A stretch of 50,408 bases of DNA from Butyrivibrio sp. (GTDB taxonomy: Bacteria; Bacillota; Clostridia; Lachnospirales; Lachnospiraceae): assembly GCF_015056685.1 (NCBI RefSeq), contig NZ_SVFW01000028.1, positions 1 to 50,408 of the forward strand. The letters are read 5' to 3'. Positions 17,301-24,479 of this stretch are shown here, in pieces. The stretch's first letter is position 1; every line of letters begins with the position of its first letter. The notes beneath the pieces are model-generated. The model saw only the letters and a list, made by a program, of their open reading frames with translations, was not told the DNA's origin and searched no databases. The position numbers and the translations under genes were made by a program.

Positions 17301-17824
17301 TGGCGCACTATTTTCATGTGATTTTCTGCATCACTGCGATAACCGAAATTCAATGATTTTACAAAGCTCTCGCACGCAGTTATTACTTCATTGACTGTTC
17401 CCCTTCTTGCTTGTGTGGCTCTAATATCGATATCTTTTTGACTAATATATCGATTGCAATCTTCCTCGCATTGCTTAGTGGCCGATGATACAATAGAATC
17501 ATATATATTCTGGCTTTTTGCTTTATTGTCATCCCATTCTTTTTTTGCTGAAATAAGCTTTTCTTTAAATGTTTCCGCCTCATTTCCTAGTGTAATCATT
17601 GCACGTAAAGATTGATCGTGTCCTGTTGGCAGTTTAACCCATTCTTGTAATATAACAGTCTTTTCTTTTTTGCCTGTTCCTTCTATAATATCGGGGCTTT
17701 TGATATCATCATATTCGGACACCATTTCAAATAATTTTCCTGGTGCACCACACATTGAGCAACGCTCACAGGGTTCGTTTCCCTTATAGGTATTCCCACA
17801 TATAGAGCATTTCCATTGGCGCAT
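14348..17824 (-). CDS. FtsK/SpoIIIE-family ATPase with a rubredoxin-like zinc ribbon
   Basis: A 1158-aa motor protein. Cysteines 6, 9, 22 and 25 (W-K-C-S-I-C-G...C-S-M-C-G-A-P) form a rubredoxin-like zinc ribbon. Residues 70-260 are a long helical or coiled-coil part. A first, non-canonical ATPase-like domain lies at about 300-545. The main FtsK domain has Walker A G-Q-T-G-A-G-K-S-T at 607-615 and Walker B L-L-L-I-F-D-E at 710-716. A last domain at about 915-1140 lacks a P-loop (G-K-D-E-R-M). Three tandem FtsK-type domains recall EssC/EccC of type VII secretion, but TM helices and fused FHA domains are absent. AGGAGG precedes the ATG. Upstream lie the toxin and its small partner; downstream, with an overlap, is a two-TM protein. 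I infer that it drives export of the cassette's helical substrates. Confidence 0.88.
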   Translation of the reverse strand: MRQWKCSICGNTYKGNEPCERCSMCGAPGKLFEMVSEYDDIKSPDIIEGTGKKEKTVILQEWVKLPTGHDQSLRAMITLGNEAETFKEKLISAKKEWDDNKAKSQNIYDSIVSSATKQCEEDCNRYISQKDIDIRATQARRGTVNEVITACESFVKSLNFGYRSDAENHMKIVRQKSNTVMSAIGAKEKAYTDLCNCLVEEAETTRNEKIDTARAEQIERDKIDEHNYDSKYKRICESGRESIANKFTKSTVQAYKQSILSTRFNVNNYDCPSEVPDYIMLGDIGLIIPNSSQEDTAVVQAVDIQASEFANMSNGKYVVTIPYAQRLSDGISLLMRYDQSERGYVQGLIQPLLLKLFMSIPAGKLEATMIDPLELGASFPDIPKLAEGPNSARIIDTKIWSKEKDIETAIATLRQRLENMTQAYGGDQISRLKKEVIRALAITDFPVGFSDAALKDLHAIVRNSASLGVCVLICANDNELETLRKRNGTLVAEILQSLVETKASGNMLMLNRVGNNQLFLQLDEMKDVLAKKDQILPLISDAIERTPLKVEHFGSMYKEDIYDSNNWFTGSHDEIAIPIGIKGADTVVKLVVGRGGGSTEHHALIAGQTGAGKSTLLHTLIMSALISYSPDEVQMYLLDFKEGVEFSAYTRYRLPSLRVVAINSEREFGLTVLKELCTELETRTKHFSRYGVSDINSYVRLPDVPKVPKLLLIFDEVQELFRSKGESDSISNECLSCINKLVMQGRALGIHIILACQDFHNCSGLEAYFSQMAIRIVVKGSEEGAASILSADNKGISSLQKQAAGAAIYNGGGGVESANNFFQVSYLSEDDRLKLLTQLDAYYTDPDVSALYENQHTRILLTNAEDNIHNCFNRLILEGESSIHHLATSKDGYGLLLGQGFGKKSIFMPDICTKDRDNLLIVGKDERMALSLFELSMMSVLYEELHTNADKTNALVYVADLFAEELTEEECDFDYLESQFPGQIKVAKVGDIEELIDSLYENIIDRSDGSMPTTERLFLMFFGINRARRLRSGKIYDEDRNGELSSIDKLQKIIVNGPKYGVNTIMWGESLQSIINILGDRYEAMFDKRIAFGLDDASMDELVSETEPKSLRGKTAVYMDISHDVKNTHFRPYEIPAKIWVERYAEVYEDIASGGVKK

Positions 17825-17869
17825 ATTTCTTCCTCCTGTTGTCTTGAAACTATTGCTGTAATTTTGGCC

Positions 17870-18088
17870 TTAATCTAATTCATCCATTCGTTGCATGACT
17901 TCATCATAGGTAGCCATTCGTATTTTTCCGTCCTTGTCTACTAGTATCATTGCCGGCATTCCTATATACGCAAGTTCATCCTTAGTGTATACTGGCTCAT
18001 AGCATGAAAATCCTCTCCATTCACATAAATAATCAGCAGTTTCATAGCCATGTTCTTTTGCAAACTCATCAACCTCTACCGGTAACAT
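17870..18088 (-). CDS. Small acidic protein, putative immunity to the Tox-PL toxin
   Basis: A 72-aa acidic protein without signal peptide, starting inside the end of the toxin gene (20-nt overlap) with AAAGGAG before its ATG. A small acidic gene directly and overlappingly downstream of a C-terminal toxin domain is the usual layout of an immunity gene in polymorphic toxin loci, so I infer immunity. I recognise no family. The middle G-M-P-A-M-I-L-V-D-K-D-G-K-I resembles a beta hairpin. Alternative: a small chaperone for the toxin or for the FtsK motor encoded 45 bp further on. Confidence 0.6.
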   Translation of the reverse strand: MLPVEVDEFAKEHGYETADYLCEWRGFSCYEPVYTKDELAYIGMPAMILVDKDGKIRMATYDEVMQRMDELD

Positions 18089-19955
18089 GTTCAGCTCCTT
18101 TCATAATATTATTTACAACGCTATAATCAAAATCCATATTGTCAATGCGTAATAGTTGCGGAACACACGGTTCAGGAGTTCCAATCAGTGAAAACTCCTC
18201 ATATTTCATCTTGTACAAGTATTCAATAACTGCATTGGAACCAACCCACTCGCTACGTTCATTTAGCTTGCGTTGATTATCTTTTATTCTAAGCTGCCCA
18301 TTATCAGTACGGTCTATGTTTACAATATGCCCGGAATGTCCCCAACCTTTATGACAGTACTGAATAGTATATCTTTGTCCTGGTTTAATAACACTATCAA
18401 TAAAATCGTAGTAGGATTCTGGCGTACGACAAGTATCATCATAAATATACTCAGGGTGCCTACCGGTTTCCGGATCTATCCATGCTAAATTAGTATCATG
18501 AGATAGTCTTTCAAGCATTGATCCCCTTGTATTTGGAAGAACTTCAACATCATATCCTCTCTCACGTGCTTCAAAAACAACAACGCAGGATTGACAATTT
18601 ATATAATAACCTTCTGATTTTCCAATATTTGGATTTACATGTCCTGAGTCTGCCATTTCAAAAGGCATACTTGTACCCGGCATTACGTTAGCTATTGGTG
18701 CACGCTTGCTATTAATTCTTTTCACAAGCTCATCATAATCTGGATTATCATATAATCCATTTTGTTGACCAAGGATATCTTTTTGCAGTTCGCCAGAATA
18801 GTATTTTTTTAACTCACTCATTGTTGCATCTAGCCCGCTCACTGATACAACACCATGATCTCTAATCAAAGACTCTCTAACTAATTCTAGTTTCGCATCT
18901 ATATATTGTTCTCCGCTTTGACGCTTTTCCTCTGGCGACCGTTCTTTTACCTTGGTATACATTTTAGCTGCATCAGCCTGTGCTTGAACTATGTTCTGAC
19001 GCAATTCATTAGCACATACTAGTATTGCTTTTTTTGAGCGTTCGCATTTCTGAGCTACAGACAGGCTTGGATCGTCCCATATTTGGTTAACAATCTCGGA
19101 AGCGACTTGCTTCATCGCATCGTCTGAGTCATACCCACTCCCATCAATCAAAGGCATAAATAAAAGCCTACCATCAATCTGTTTTAATGGCGATGTTTCA
19201 TTATTTTGCTTTTGTTCAGATTGATTATCCGCAATATTATTGTTTTCACCGTTAGGCGAAAGATTTCTTTTCTCTGTCGCGCTACCATTGTCATAGCCCG
19301 TAACGTTCAGTGCGCCTCCAACAGGTGTTACAACTCCATTACTTTGGTTTGTCCCCTCTGTTCCTCTTCCATGAACGCTTCCCAACACTCCTGACAAGTC
19401 TAATTCGGCAAATCCACCACCACTCCATCCAAAGTCTGCGCTTATATCTTCTCCAACAGACACATACTCAGCAGTAGCATCTATCCCCATGCTTCGGAGT
19501 AGCTCAACTCTTGCATCCTCTGCTTCATTCATGCGTTTCGCGATTCCCTCAGTAAGCGTTGCTGAATCTCCGCTAAATGCGTTGGAACGTAATTGCCTAA
19601 GATTCTGCAAGTTAGAACGTTCCGTTTTATTATGTTGTTCTATTTCCCTAATATGAGCATTTTTCTCTTGGCGTATACGATTTGCCTCACCACGTGCCGC
19701 ATGTAACCGTTGTTGGCTATGAGCTAGCTGATTCTGGGCCACAGCCAACCTTGCTTGTGCCTGTTCAACATCACCAACCGAATTACCTTCTTCATCAGTT
19801 GAGCTGGCGGCCTCTAGAGCTCTTCTTGCAGAAGCAACAGCATTACTTGCCATTGCAACGTTCGCTTGACATCTCTGAATATTTTGATCAGCCTCGCGCC
19901 CCTGTTCCATTAGTTCTTCTGCTTTTTTTCCTATCTCTTTAAAACTCTTCGCCAT
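18069..19955 (-). CDS. Polymorphic toxin with a C-terminal papain-fold (Tox-PL-like) domain
   Basis: A 628-aa protein. Residues 1-160 are long Ala/Gln/Glu-rich helices (coiled coil) ending L-L-R-S-M-G-I-D-A-T-A-E-Y, suited to export as a helical bundle. Residues 160-260 are a Gly/Asn-rich linker. Residues 265-400 form a second helical region. The end (about 435-585) reads N-C-Q-S-C-V-V-V-F-E-A-R-E-R-G-Y-D-V, A-W-I-D-P-E-T-G, then G-H-S-G-H-I-V-N-I (His543) and I-K-D-N-Q (Asp559). This is the Cys-His-Asp order of Tox-PL papain-like toxin domains (Cys454 or Cys457), which act as peptidases or deamidases. No signal peptide and no WXG/LXG motif are seen. The flanking genes are a helical small protein upstream and a putative immunity gene downstream. 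The weak GGAAAG ribosome site leaves the exact start less certain. Confidence 0.82.
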   Translation of the reverse strand: MAKSFKEIGKKAEELMEQGREADQNIQRCQANVAMASNAVASARRALEAASSTDEEGNSVGDVEQAQARLAVAQNQLAHSQQRLHAARGEANRIRQEKNAHIREIEQHNKTERSNLQNLRQLRSNAFSGDSATLTEGIAKRMNEAEDARVELLRSMGIDATAEYVSVGEDISADFGWSGGGFAELDLSGVLGSVHGRGTEGTNQSNGVVTPVGGALNVTGYDNGSATEKRNLSPNGENNNIADNQSEQKQNNETSPLKQIDGRLLFMPLIDGSGYDSDDAMKQVASEIVNQIWDDPSLSVAQKCERSKKAILVCANELRQNIVQAQADAAKMYTKVKERSPEEKRQSGEQYIDAKLELVRESLIRDHGVVSVSGLDATMSELKKYYSGELQKDILGQQNGLYDNPDYDELVKRINSKRAPIANVMPGTSMPFEMADSGHVNPNIGKSEGYYINCQSCVVVFEARERGYDVEVLPNTRGSMLERLSHDTNLAWIDPETGRHPEYIYDDTCRTPESYYDFIDSVIKPGQRYTIQYCHKGWGHSGHIVNIDRTDNGQLRIKDNQRKLNERSEWVGSNAVIEYLYKMKYEEFSLIGTPEPCVPQLLRIDNMDFDYSVVNNIMKGAEHVTGRG

Positions 19956-19977
19956 TCAAGTTCTGCTTTCCGGATAT

Positions 19978-20469
19978 TCACCCAAATATCCCACTCAGAT
20001 TATTTTTTAATGATTCAATTTTCTGTTTTGTATCATTTACAGCTTTGTCGGTCTCCGAAATGATACCTTCATACTCTTCTCCACTTCCTTCAAGTTTTTG
20101 GCGACCAGTATCCGCAGCATCTTTTCCGATATCTGAAATACCACCAGCCTGCTCCAATTTATCTATACCCGACCTAACATTTTCCAATTCACCCTCTATC
20201 GATGCTTTGATCTGTTCACCCTGTTGTTCGATTTCTTCTCCAGAAGCTTCAACCTGCTCACTGAATGCACTATCAAAACTACTCTGATATGATTGACTCG
20301 TTTCCCTTATCGCCTGAACATCCTCATCATCCTGAAGCTCAATTCCATCTAAAACAGAATTTATCTGATCCGCCTGCTCTGTCATCTCAGTTCCAACATC
20401 AGTAGTTTCTTTGCTGTTCTCATTCACTTCTCTTACACCTTCGTGACCTTTCTCTTTGAAGTTACCCAT
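19978..20469 (-). CDS. Small acidic helical protein, candidate secreted partner
   Basis: A 163-aa, strongly acidic, nearly all-helical protein (repeating E-Q-x-x-x-I and E-x-G-E-x-I-E-Q), ending L-K-N-N-L-S-G-I-F-G. It has no signal peptide, no TM segment and no Trp, hence no W-x-G hairpin. AAAGGAG stands 7 nt before the ATG. It lies between the HerA-like ATPase and the toxin, in the position where ESX-type loci carry small helical partner proteins. I infer a secretion partner, targeting factor or structural subunit. A WXG100 assignment is not supported by motif. Confidence 0.68.
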   Translation of the reverse strand: MGNFKEKGHEGVREVNENSKETTDVGTEMTEQADQINSVLDGIELQDDEDVQAIRETSQSYQSSFDSAFSEQVEASGEEIEQQGEQIKASIEGELENVRSGIDKLEQAGGISDIGKDAADTGRQKLEGSGEEYEGIISETDKAVNDTKQKIESLKNNLSGIFG

Positions 20470-20482
20470 AATCTTTCTCCTT

Positions 20483-23422
20483 TCAATCTCTTGTTATTGA
20501 CTCTACTCCATACAATTCCACGTACTTATTCAAATCAGCATCCAAATCAGTATAAAGTAATGATAGTTTTTCTAAATCCTTATCAATCTTTTCTATGCCC
20601 TTAATTGTCCCAAGCGCTTGCCTTAACATTTCGTTTAATGGGAATACTTCATCGCACATCTTTATCTGAAGAAGAGTTATCTTAATCAATTCTGATTCTG
20701 GTGCATTAAACCGTGCCCATCTGCCACACTTTAATCTTTCCAACGCAAACACCCAGTTGCCAATGGTACTAATAATTTCGATTACTTTTCTAATCTTTTC
20801 TTTTTCTTTAAGTAAATTGTTTCTACTTGCTTGTAAATCTTCAAGCAAATCGTATTTTGAATTTTTCTCTTCATCTGATATTTTTACCCTTCCTAATTCA
20901 ACGCGCTCCAAATATGAATAAATATCGTTGATTTTATCAACTTGTTTTTTCACGCTTGTAAGCCAATATTCACTTTGTTTAATCTGATCTTCTATATCAA
21001 CTAGCTGGAAATAATACTTATTTCCAATAATCTTTATACTCTTTAGATTCTCATCTCTATATGTTTCACTATCTGCAAGCGCAGACCTCAAATCATTGTC
21101 ATTTTTTGAGGCGACAACAAGTGCTTTTTCGGCATCATTTTCGATTTCACCACACCATTCTTTAATACGCATTTTGAATGGGCGCATAAGTTTTTCATAG
21201 AAAATCAGTGCTTCACCAACGGCAAACGTTGACATCTGTTCTAATTGCAGAGCACTTGCAGCCATTGTACTTCCTAGGAGCGACCTATCATCTGAAGATG
21301 TTATCCTTAATCCAATTTTTAATCCAGTATTCTTCAATACTTCCTGCGCCATTACAGTTGGTAGTTGATCTGCTATCACAATCCCTTCTTTAAGAGCACG
21401 TACTTCTGCCAGCATTTTTACAACAAATGCTGTCGCCGCTTGTTTCGGATCAGCCTCAGCTCCTGTTTGCTCTTCTGATTCAGGGCCAATAAGATTATGC
21501 GCTTCTTCAATAAATATCACGTGTCTAACATCACCTTCATACCGAGGATTAACTTTCAAGGTCTCTCTGATAAGAGCACATAGCATTAGAGTAAGGAAAT
21601 TTGCGGGACCCGTTCCCATTGACTCAAGCTCTATAACAGCTGGAACTTCGAGCCATTTTTCGGGAGCAAAAGAGGATTCAGGTACATCGAATACATCTCC
21701 CATTTCTCTCCTTAAAAGACTACCAATACGAACTTTTAGTGCAGATTCCAAATTCCCCCTAACCTCATCACTATACTGAGTAGATTTCAGTTCTTGCTCC
21801 AATCGTCTATAAAGCATGGACATCGTAGGCAATCTACGCTTTGTTTCCCCATCATCAAGCTTTTCATCACCCATATATACATGCTCTGGAATCCAACCCA
21901 ACTCGCGATAAACAGCTTCAATAGCAGTATCTAATAAAAAAGGCATAGGTGGTTCAAGAGGGAAGGCCCCTTCAAATACTGAACGTAATCTATTAATATG
22001 TTCAGCAACAAGAGTTCCTTTTGGCATCTCAAAAGGATTAATATGTAACGGAAAACTCATATCTGCATTGGGCGAAAACAAATACATATCACTCATTTCA
22101 GGATCATTTATAAGTGCTCTGTACTCCTGCTTTGCCGGTTCAAGCACAAGAAATGGAATCCGGTGCTTTTTCCATAATGAAGATGTTATATGATGCATTG
22201 TATTTGTTTTACCAGAACCAGGTACACCCGAAACAAAAGCGTGCTTGGGCAATAATGAGAGTGGAAAATACACATCATACCCATTGCTATCTTTTCCCAG
22301 AAAAAGTGACCCTTCATGACTAACGAATGCTGGCGCTGTTTCCTTTGGCATTTGGATTGTTTCCCCATCATAAAGAGCTGGAAAACGGAAAAAAGGTGCG
22401 ATTTCCTCTAGCGAAAACAATGTAGGTAGATAATTTAAGCTTATGGAAGAAGTATCCTCTCTGCAAACAATCAGACCAGTTTTTCCTTTTTTAACAATCA
22501 TCCCCTCTCGCATATTGCTTAAGCTATCAAAATTGTCATCTATAAAGCTATGTACATCATATTTAGAAGCAAAAGTTGAAATAATATACTTTCCTTTTTT
22601 TAGGCTTTCAGATCCAGCCGCATCCAATATTGATATGGCATCTTCTTTTTCATTAGCAAAAACCATAACATTAGCAATAAAATGTGGGGAAGAATCGTAT
22701 TTTTCTATCAGATCCTCATAACTATCTAGTACATCCTTGCCATCATAGTCTCTCTTAGAACCAATTCCTCTGTCGTCCTGTCTCCTACGAAGAATACTCA
22801 TTGGTTTTCGTAACGCTTCCCTCAAAGAAACGCTCTTCTCGACAGGATATAAATCTACACGGTATAACGAGGTATGCCCTAATGCTTCCATCATATTGCA
22901 CATTGTGTAAAGCCGGCCATCCTCGTTCATCTCCCATTCACGGAGCATGTAATAATCTTCGCTTTCTCCGTTTACGGCAGGCAGTAGGGTCTCCGATTTG
23001 CTGAGAAAAGCACACATATTAAAGACCGGAGCATCGATTTTTGCTTCTTCCAAAACGTTATTTATGCTACAGTCATTTTTTCCTGTCCTTGATTCTTTTA
23101 ATCCAGATTCAAATTTATAAAAATCATATAGAGGAGATGCCTTTATCAACGCATCAACATTCCCCAATGCTTCTTGATTTCCGTGTATCATAAGATATAT
23201 CTGCAATCGATTTCCTGGGGCATCTTTTTCTTTATCATCCGGAACCAAGTAAAAATAATAAAGATGATATGATAGACCAGAAACTATTCCTTTTCGATTC
23301 AGTTGCCTTAAAAAGGCAATATGGTTCTCTAAAACTCCATCTACACCCTTTCCCTCGAGGGAAGAATACTTATTCAACGTCAAGTCGGGTATTTGTCTCA
23401 GTCTATACCATTTTTCTGCCAT
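20483..23422 (-). CDS. HerA/VirB4-type (DUF87) ATPase
   Basis: A 979-aa protein. The frame is open to 23467, but the ATG at 23422 (M-A-E-K-W-Y-R-L-R-Q) has AGGAG 7 nt upstream, and the upstream gene ends at 23445. The Walker A motif G-V-P-G-S-G-K-T is at 399-406, followed by P-F-L-V-L-E-P-A-K-Q-E-Y-R, typical of HerA/DUF87. The Walker B motif I-F-I-E-E-A-H-N is at 636-643. L-R-I-T-S-S-D-D near 717-724 fits the conserved end of the motor. The last 200 residues are coiled coil. The N-terminal 380 residues are unrecognised. HerA/VirB4 motors pump DNA or energise secretion. With the FtsK protein this gives the cassette two RecA-type hexameric motors. Confidence 0.85.
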   Translation of the reverse strand: MAEKWYRLRQIPDLTLNKYSSLEGKGVDGVLENHIAFLRQLNRKGIVSGLSYHLYYFYLVPDDKEKDAPGNRLQIYLMIHGNQEALGNVDALIKASPLYDFYKFESGLKESRTGKNDCSINNVLEEAKIDAPVFNMCAFLSKSETLLPAVNGESEDYYMLREWEMNEDGRLYTMCNMMEALGHTSLYRVDLYPVEKSVSLREALRKPMSILRRRQDDRGIGSKRDYDGKDVLDSYEDLIEKYDSSPHFIANVMVFANEKEDAISILDAAGSESLKKGKYIISTFASKYDVHSFIDDNFDSLSNMREGMIVKKGKTGLIVCREDTSSISLNYLPTLFSLEEIAPFFRFPALYDGETIQMPKETAPAFVSHEGSLFLGKDSNGYDVYFPLSLLPKHAFVSGVPGSGKTNTMHHITSSLWKKHRIPFLVLEPAKQEYRALINDPEMSDMYLFSPNADMSFPLHINPFEMPKGTLVAEHINRLRSVFEGAFPLEPPMPFLLDTAIEAVYRELGWIPEHVYMGDEKLDDGETKRRLPTMSMLYRRLEQELKSTQYSDEVRGNLESALKVRIGSLLRREMGDVFDVPESSFAPEKWLEVPAVIELESMGTGPANFLTLMLCALIRETLKVNPRYEGDVRHVIFIEEAHNLIGPESEEQTGAEADPKQAATAFVVKMLAEVRALKEGIVIADQLPTVMAQEVLKNTGLKIGLRITSSDDRSLLGSTMAASALQLEQMSTFAVGEALIFYEKLMRPFKMRIKEWCGEIENDAEKALVVASKNDNDLRSALADSETYRDENLKSIKIIGNKYYFQLVDIEDQIKQSEYWLTSVKKQVDKINDIYSYLERVELGRVKISDEEKNSKYDLLEDLQASRNNLLKEKEKIRKVIEIISTIGNWVFALERLKCGRWARFNAPESELIKITLLQIKMCDEVFPLNEMLRQALGTIKGIEKIDKDLEKLSLLYTDLDADLNKYVELYGVESITRD

Positions 23423-23444
23423 AATGCGTCTCCTAGTACATTGA

Positions 23445-24032
23445 TCAGAATCCATTTTTTTCCGCACAATCTTTTGCAGAATATGAAAGACGCCCCATCT
23501 TATCGAGGCCCTTACATTTCACCCACAAAATATCTCCTATATTGCAAACTTCATCGCAGCTATTTAACTTGGTTGTACTCAGCTGAGAAATATGAACCAT
23601 TCCTTCGCAACCCTTATAAAACTCAACAAACACACCAAATTCTTCAATCGATACCACTTTCCCTTTAAGTATTGTGCCCTCAGTTTTTACAGACCTCCTA
23701 AAGCTTTCATAATTATCAATTGCACTACGCACCATTTCATCATCTGGATGCTGGGATAGATACTGTTTGCATATGCTTTCAGCGGAATCAAGATCACCAA
23801 GTTCATAAAGCACAGTTGCTCTTCTTATCACATTGCTAGCCCCGTCTTCAAAAGGTTGTGTTGATTGTTTTTCCGTAAAATCAGCTCCAACATTCCCAGT
23901 ATTACTCATCTTTTGGTACTTCTCTCGCATCGCAGCTATAGTATATACAGCACCACATTGCGAGCAATAGACTGCACCACCTTTATCTACTACAAGTCTT
24001 CCATCACAAATGTCACAGGTTAGGTTCTCCAT
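23445..24032 (-). CDS. Zinc-ribbon protein with a C-terminal S1 domain
   Basis: A 195-aa protein. C6/C9 and C23/C26 form an N-terminal zinc ribbon. Residues 40-75 form a low-complexity linker. Residues 65-110 look TPR-like (A-T-V-L-Y-E-L-G-D-L-D-S-A-E-S-I-C-K-Q-Y). Residues 116-190 form an S1 OB-fold (G-x-V-V-S-I-E-E-F-G-V-F-V-E-F, then G-M-V-H-I-S-Q-L). S1 domains bind single-stranded RNA or proteins. The presence of such a protein in this cassette is unusual; it may regulate translation of the operon or act as an assembly module. AAAGGAG precedes the ATG. It is the first gene after a 447-bp gap, and therefore probably the first gene of an operon with the HerA-like ATPase 22 nt downstream. 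Confidence 0.78.
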   Translation of the reverse strand: MENLTCDICDGRLVVDKGGAVYCSQCGAVYTIAAMREKYQKMSNTGNVGADFTEKQSTQPFEDGASNVIRRATVLYELGDLDSAESICKQYLSQHPDDEMVRSAIDNYESFRRSVKTEGTILKGKVVSIEEFGVFVEFYKGCEGMVHISQLSTTKLNSCDEVCNIGDILWVKCKGLDKMGRLSYSAKDCAEKNGF

Positions 24033-24479
24033 TTAAACTGCTCCTTTCAAGCCATCTCTAACTTTTCTTTATTATGATAATTATCTTTCAATTCCCATGA
24101 AAGTATTAATCCTGTATTTGCAAAACGCCTTAAACACTGACAATTCCCAATAATTATATTCTATGTAATTATACTTTTAATATCAATAATCCCAGCGCTA
24201 CAATATATAAAAAATCATTTAAATGTTTCTTCTTTTTCATGCGTTGTAATTATCATTGACTAATTTGACAACATATAAAAGCTTGTTGTATTCCAAAAGA
24301 ATCTATCACTTAGATTACAACAAGCTTAAAATATATATCACTCAAAGTATTTAGCATGATAATACAGATAATGTAAGAAAAACGTAACAAAAACACTACC
24401 CTGAATGTCTTGCTAAAAGGGCTTAATTAGCCTCCGCATTTTAACCACACTCCCTAATAAACAGCCCCTTATACATCGA
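24033..24479 (-). promoter_or_regulatory. 447-bp A+T-rich gap: hairpin terminator and probable promoter region
   Basis: No gene is seen. A 12-bp perfect inverted repeat (AAGCTTGTTGTA at 24279-24290, TACAACAAGCTT at 24316-24327) contains an inner AATCTA/TAGATT stem in its loop. On the minus strand it is followed by TTTTATATG, so it can terminate the Sel1-GH25 transcript, which ends about 150 nt before it. The 250 bp next to the S1 gene are A+T-rich and should hold that operon's promoter, but I cannot name a convincing -35/-10 pair. Confidence 0.5.

Noticed and set aside
17095..17583. Minus-strand alternative frames within the FtsK gene
   Set aside because: They overlap the coiled-coil part of the 1158-aa protein in another frame, which is fully explained by that gene.
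19978..20469. WXG100/ESX substrate
   Set aside because: The protein is small and helical but has no Trp and no W-x-G turn; it is also longer than the family. Only the position is suggestive.
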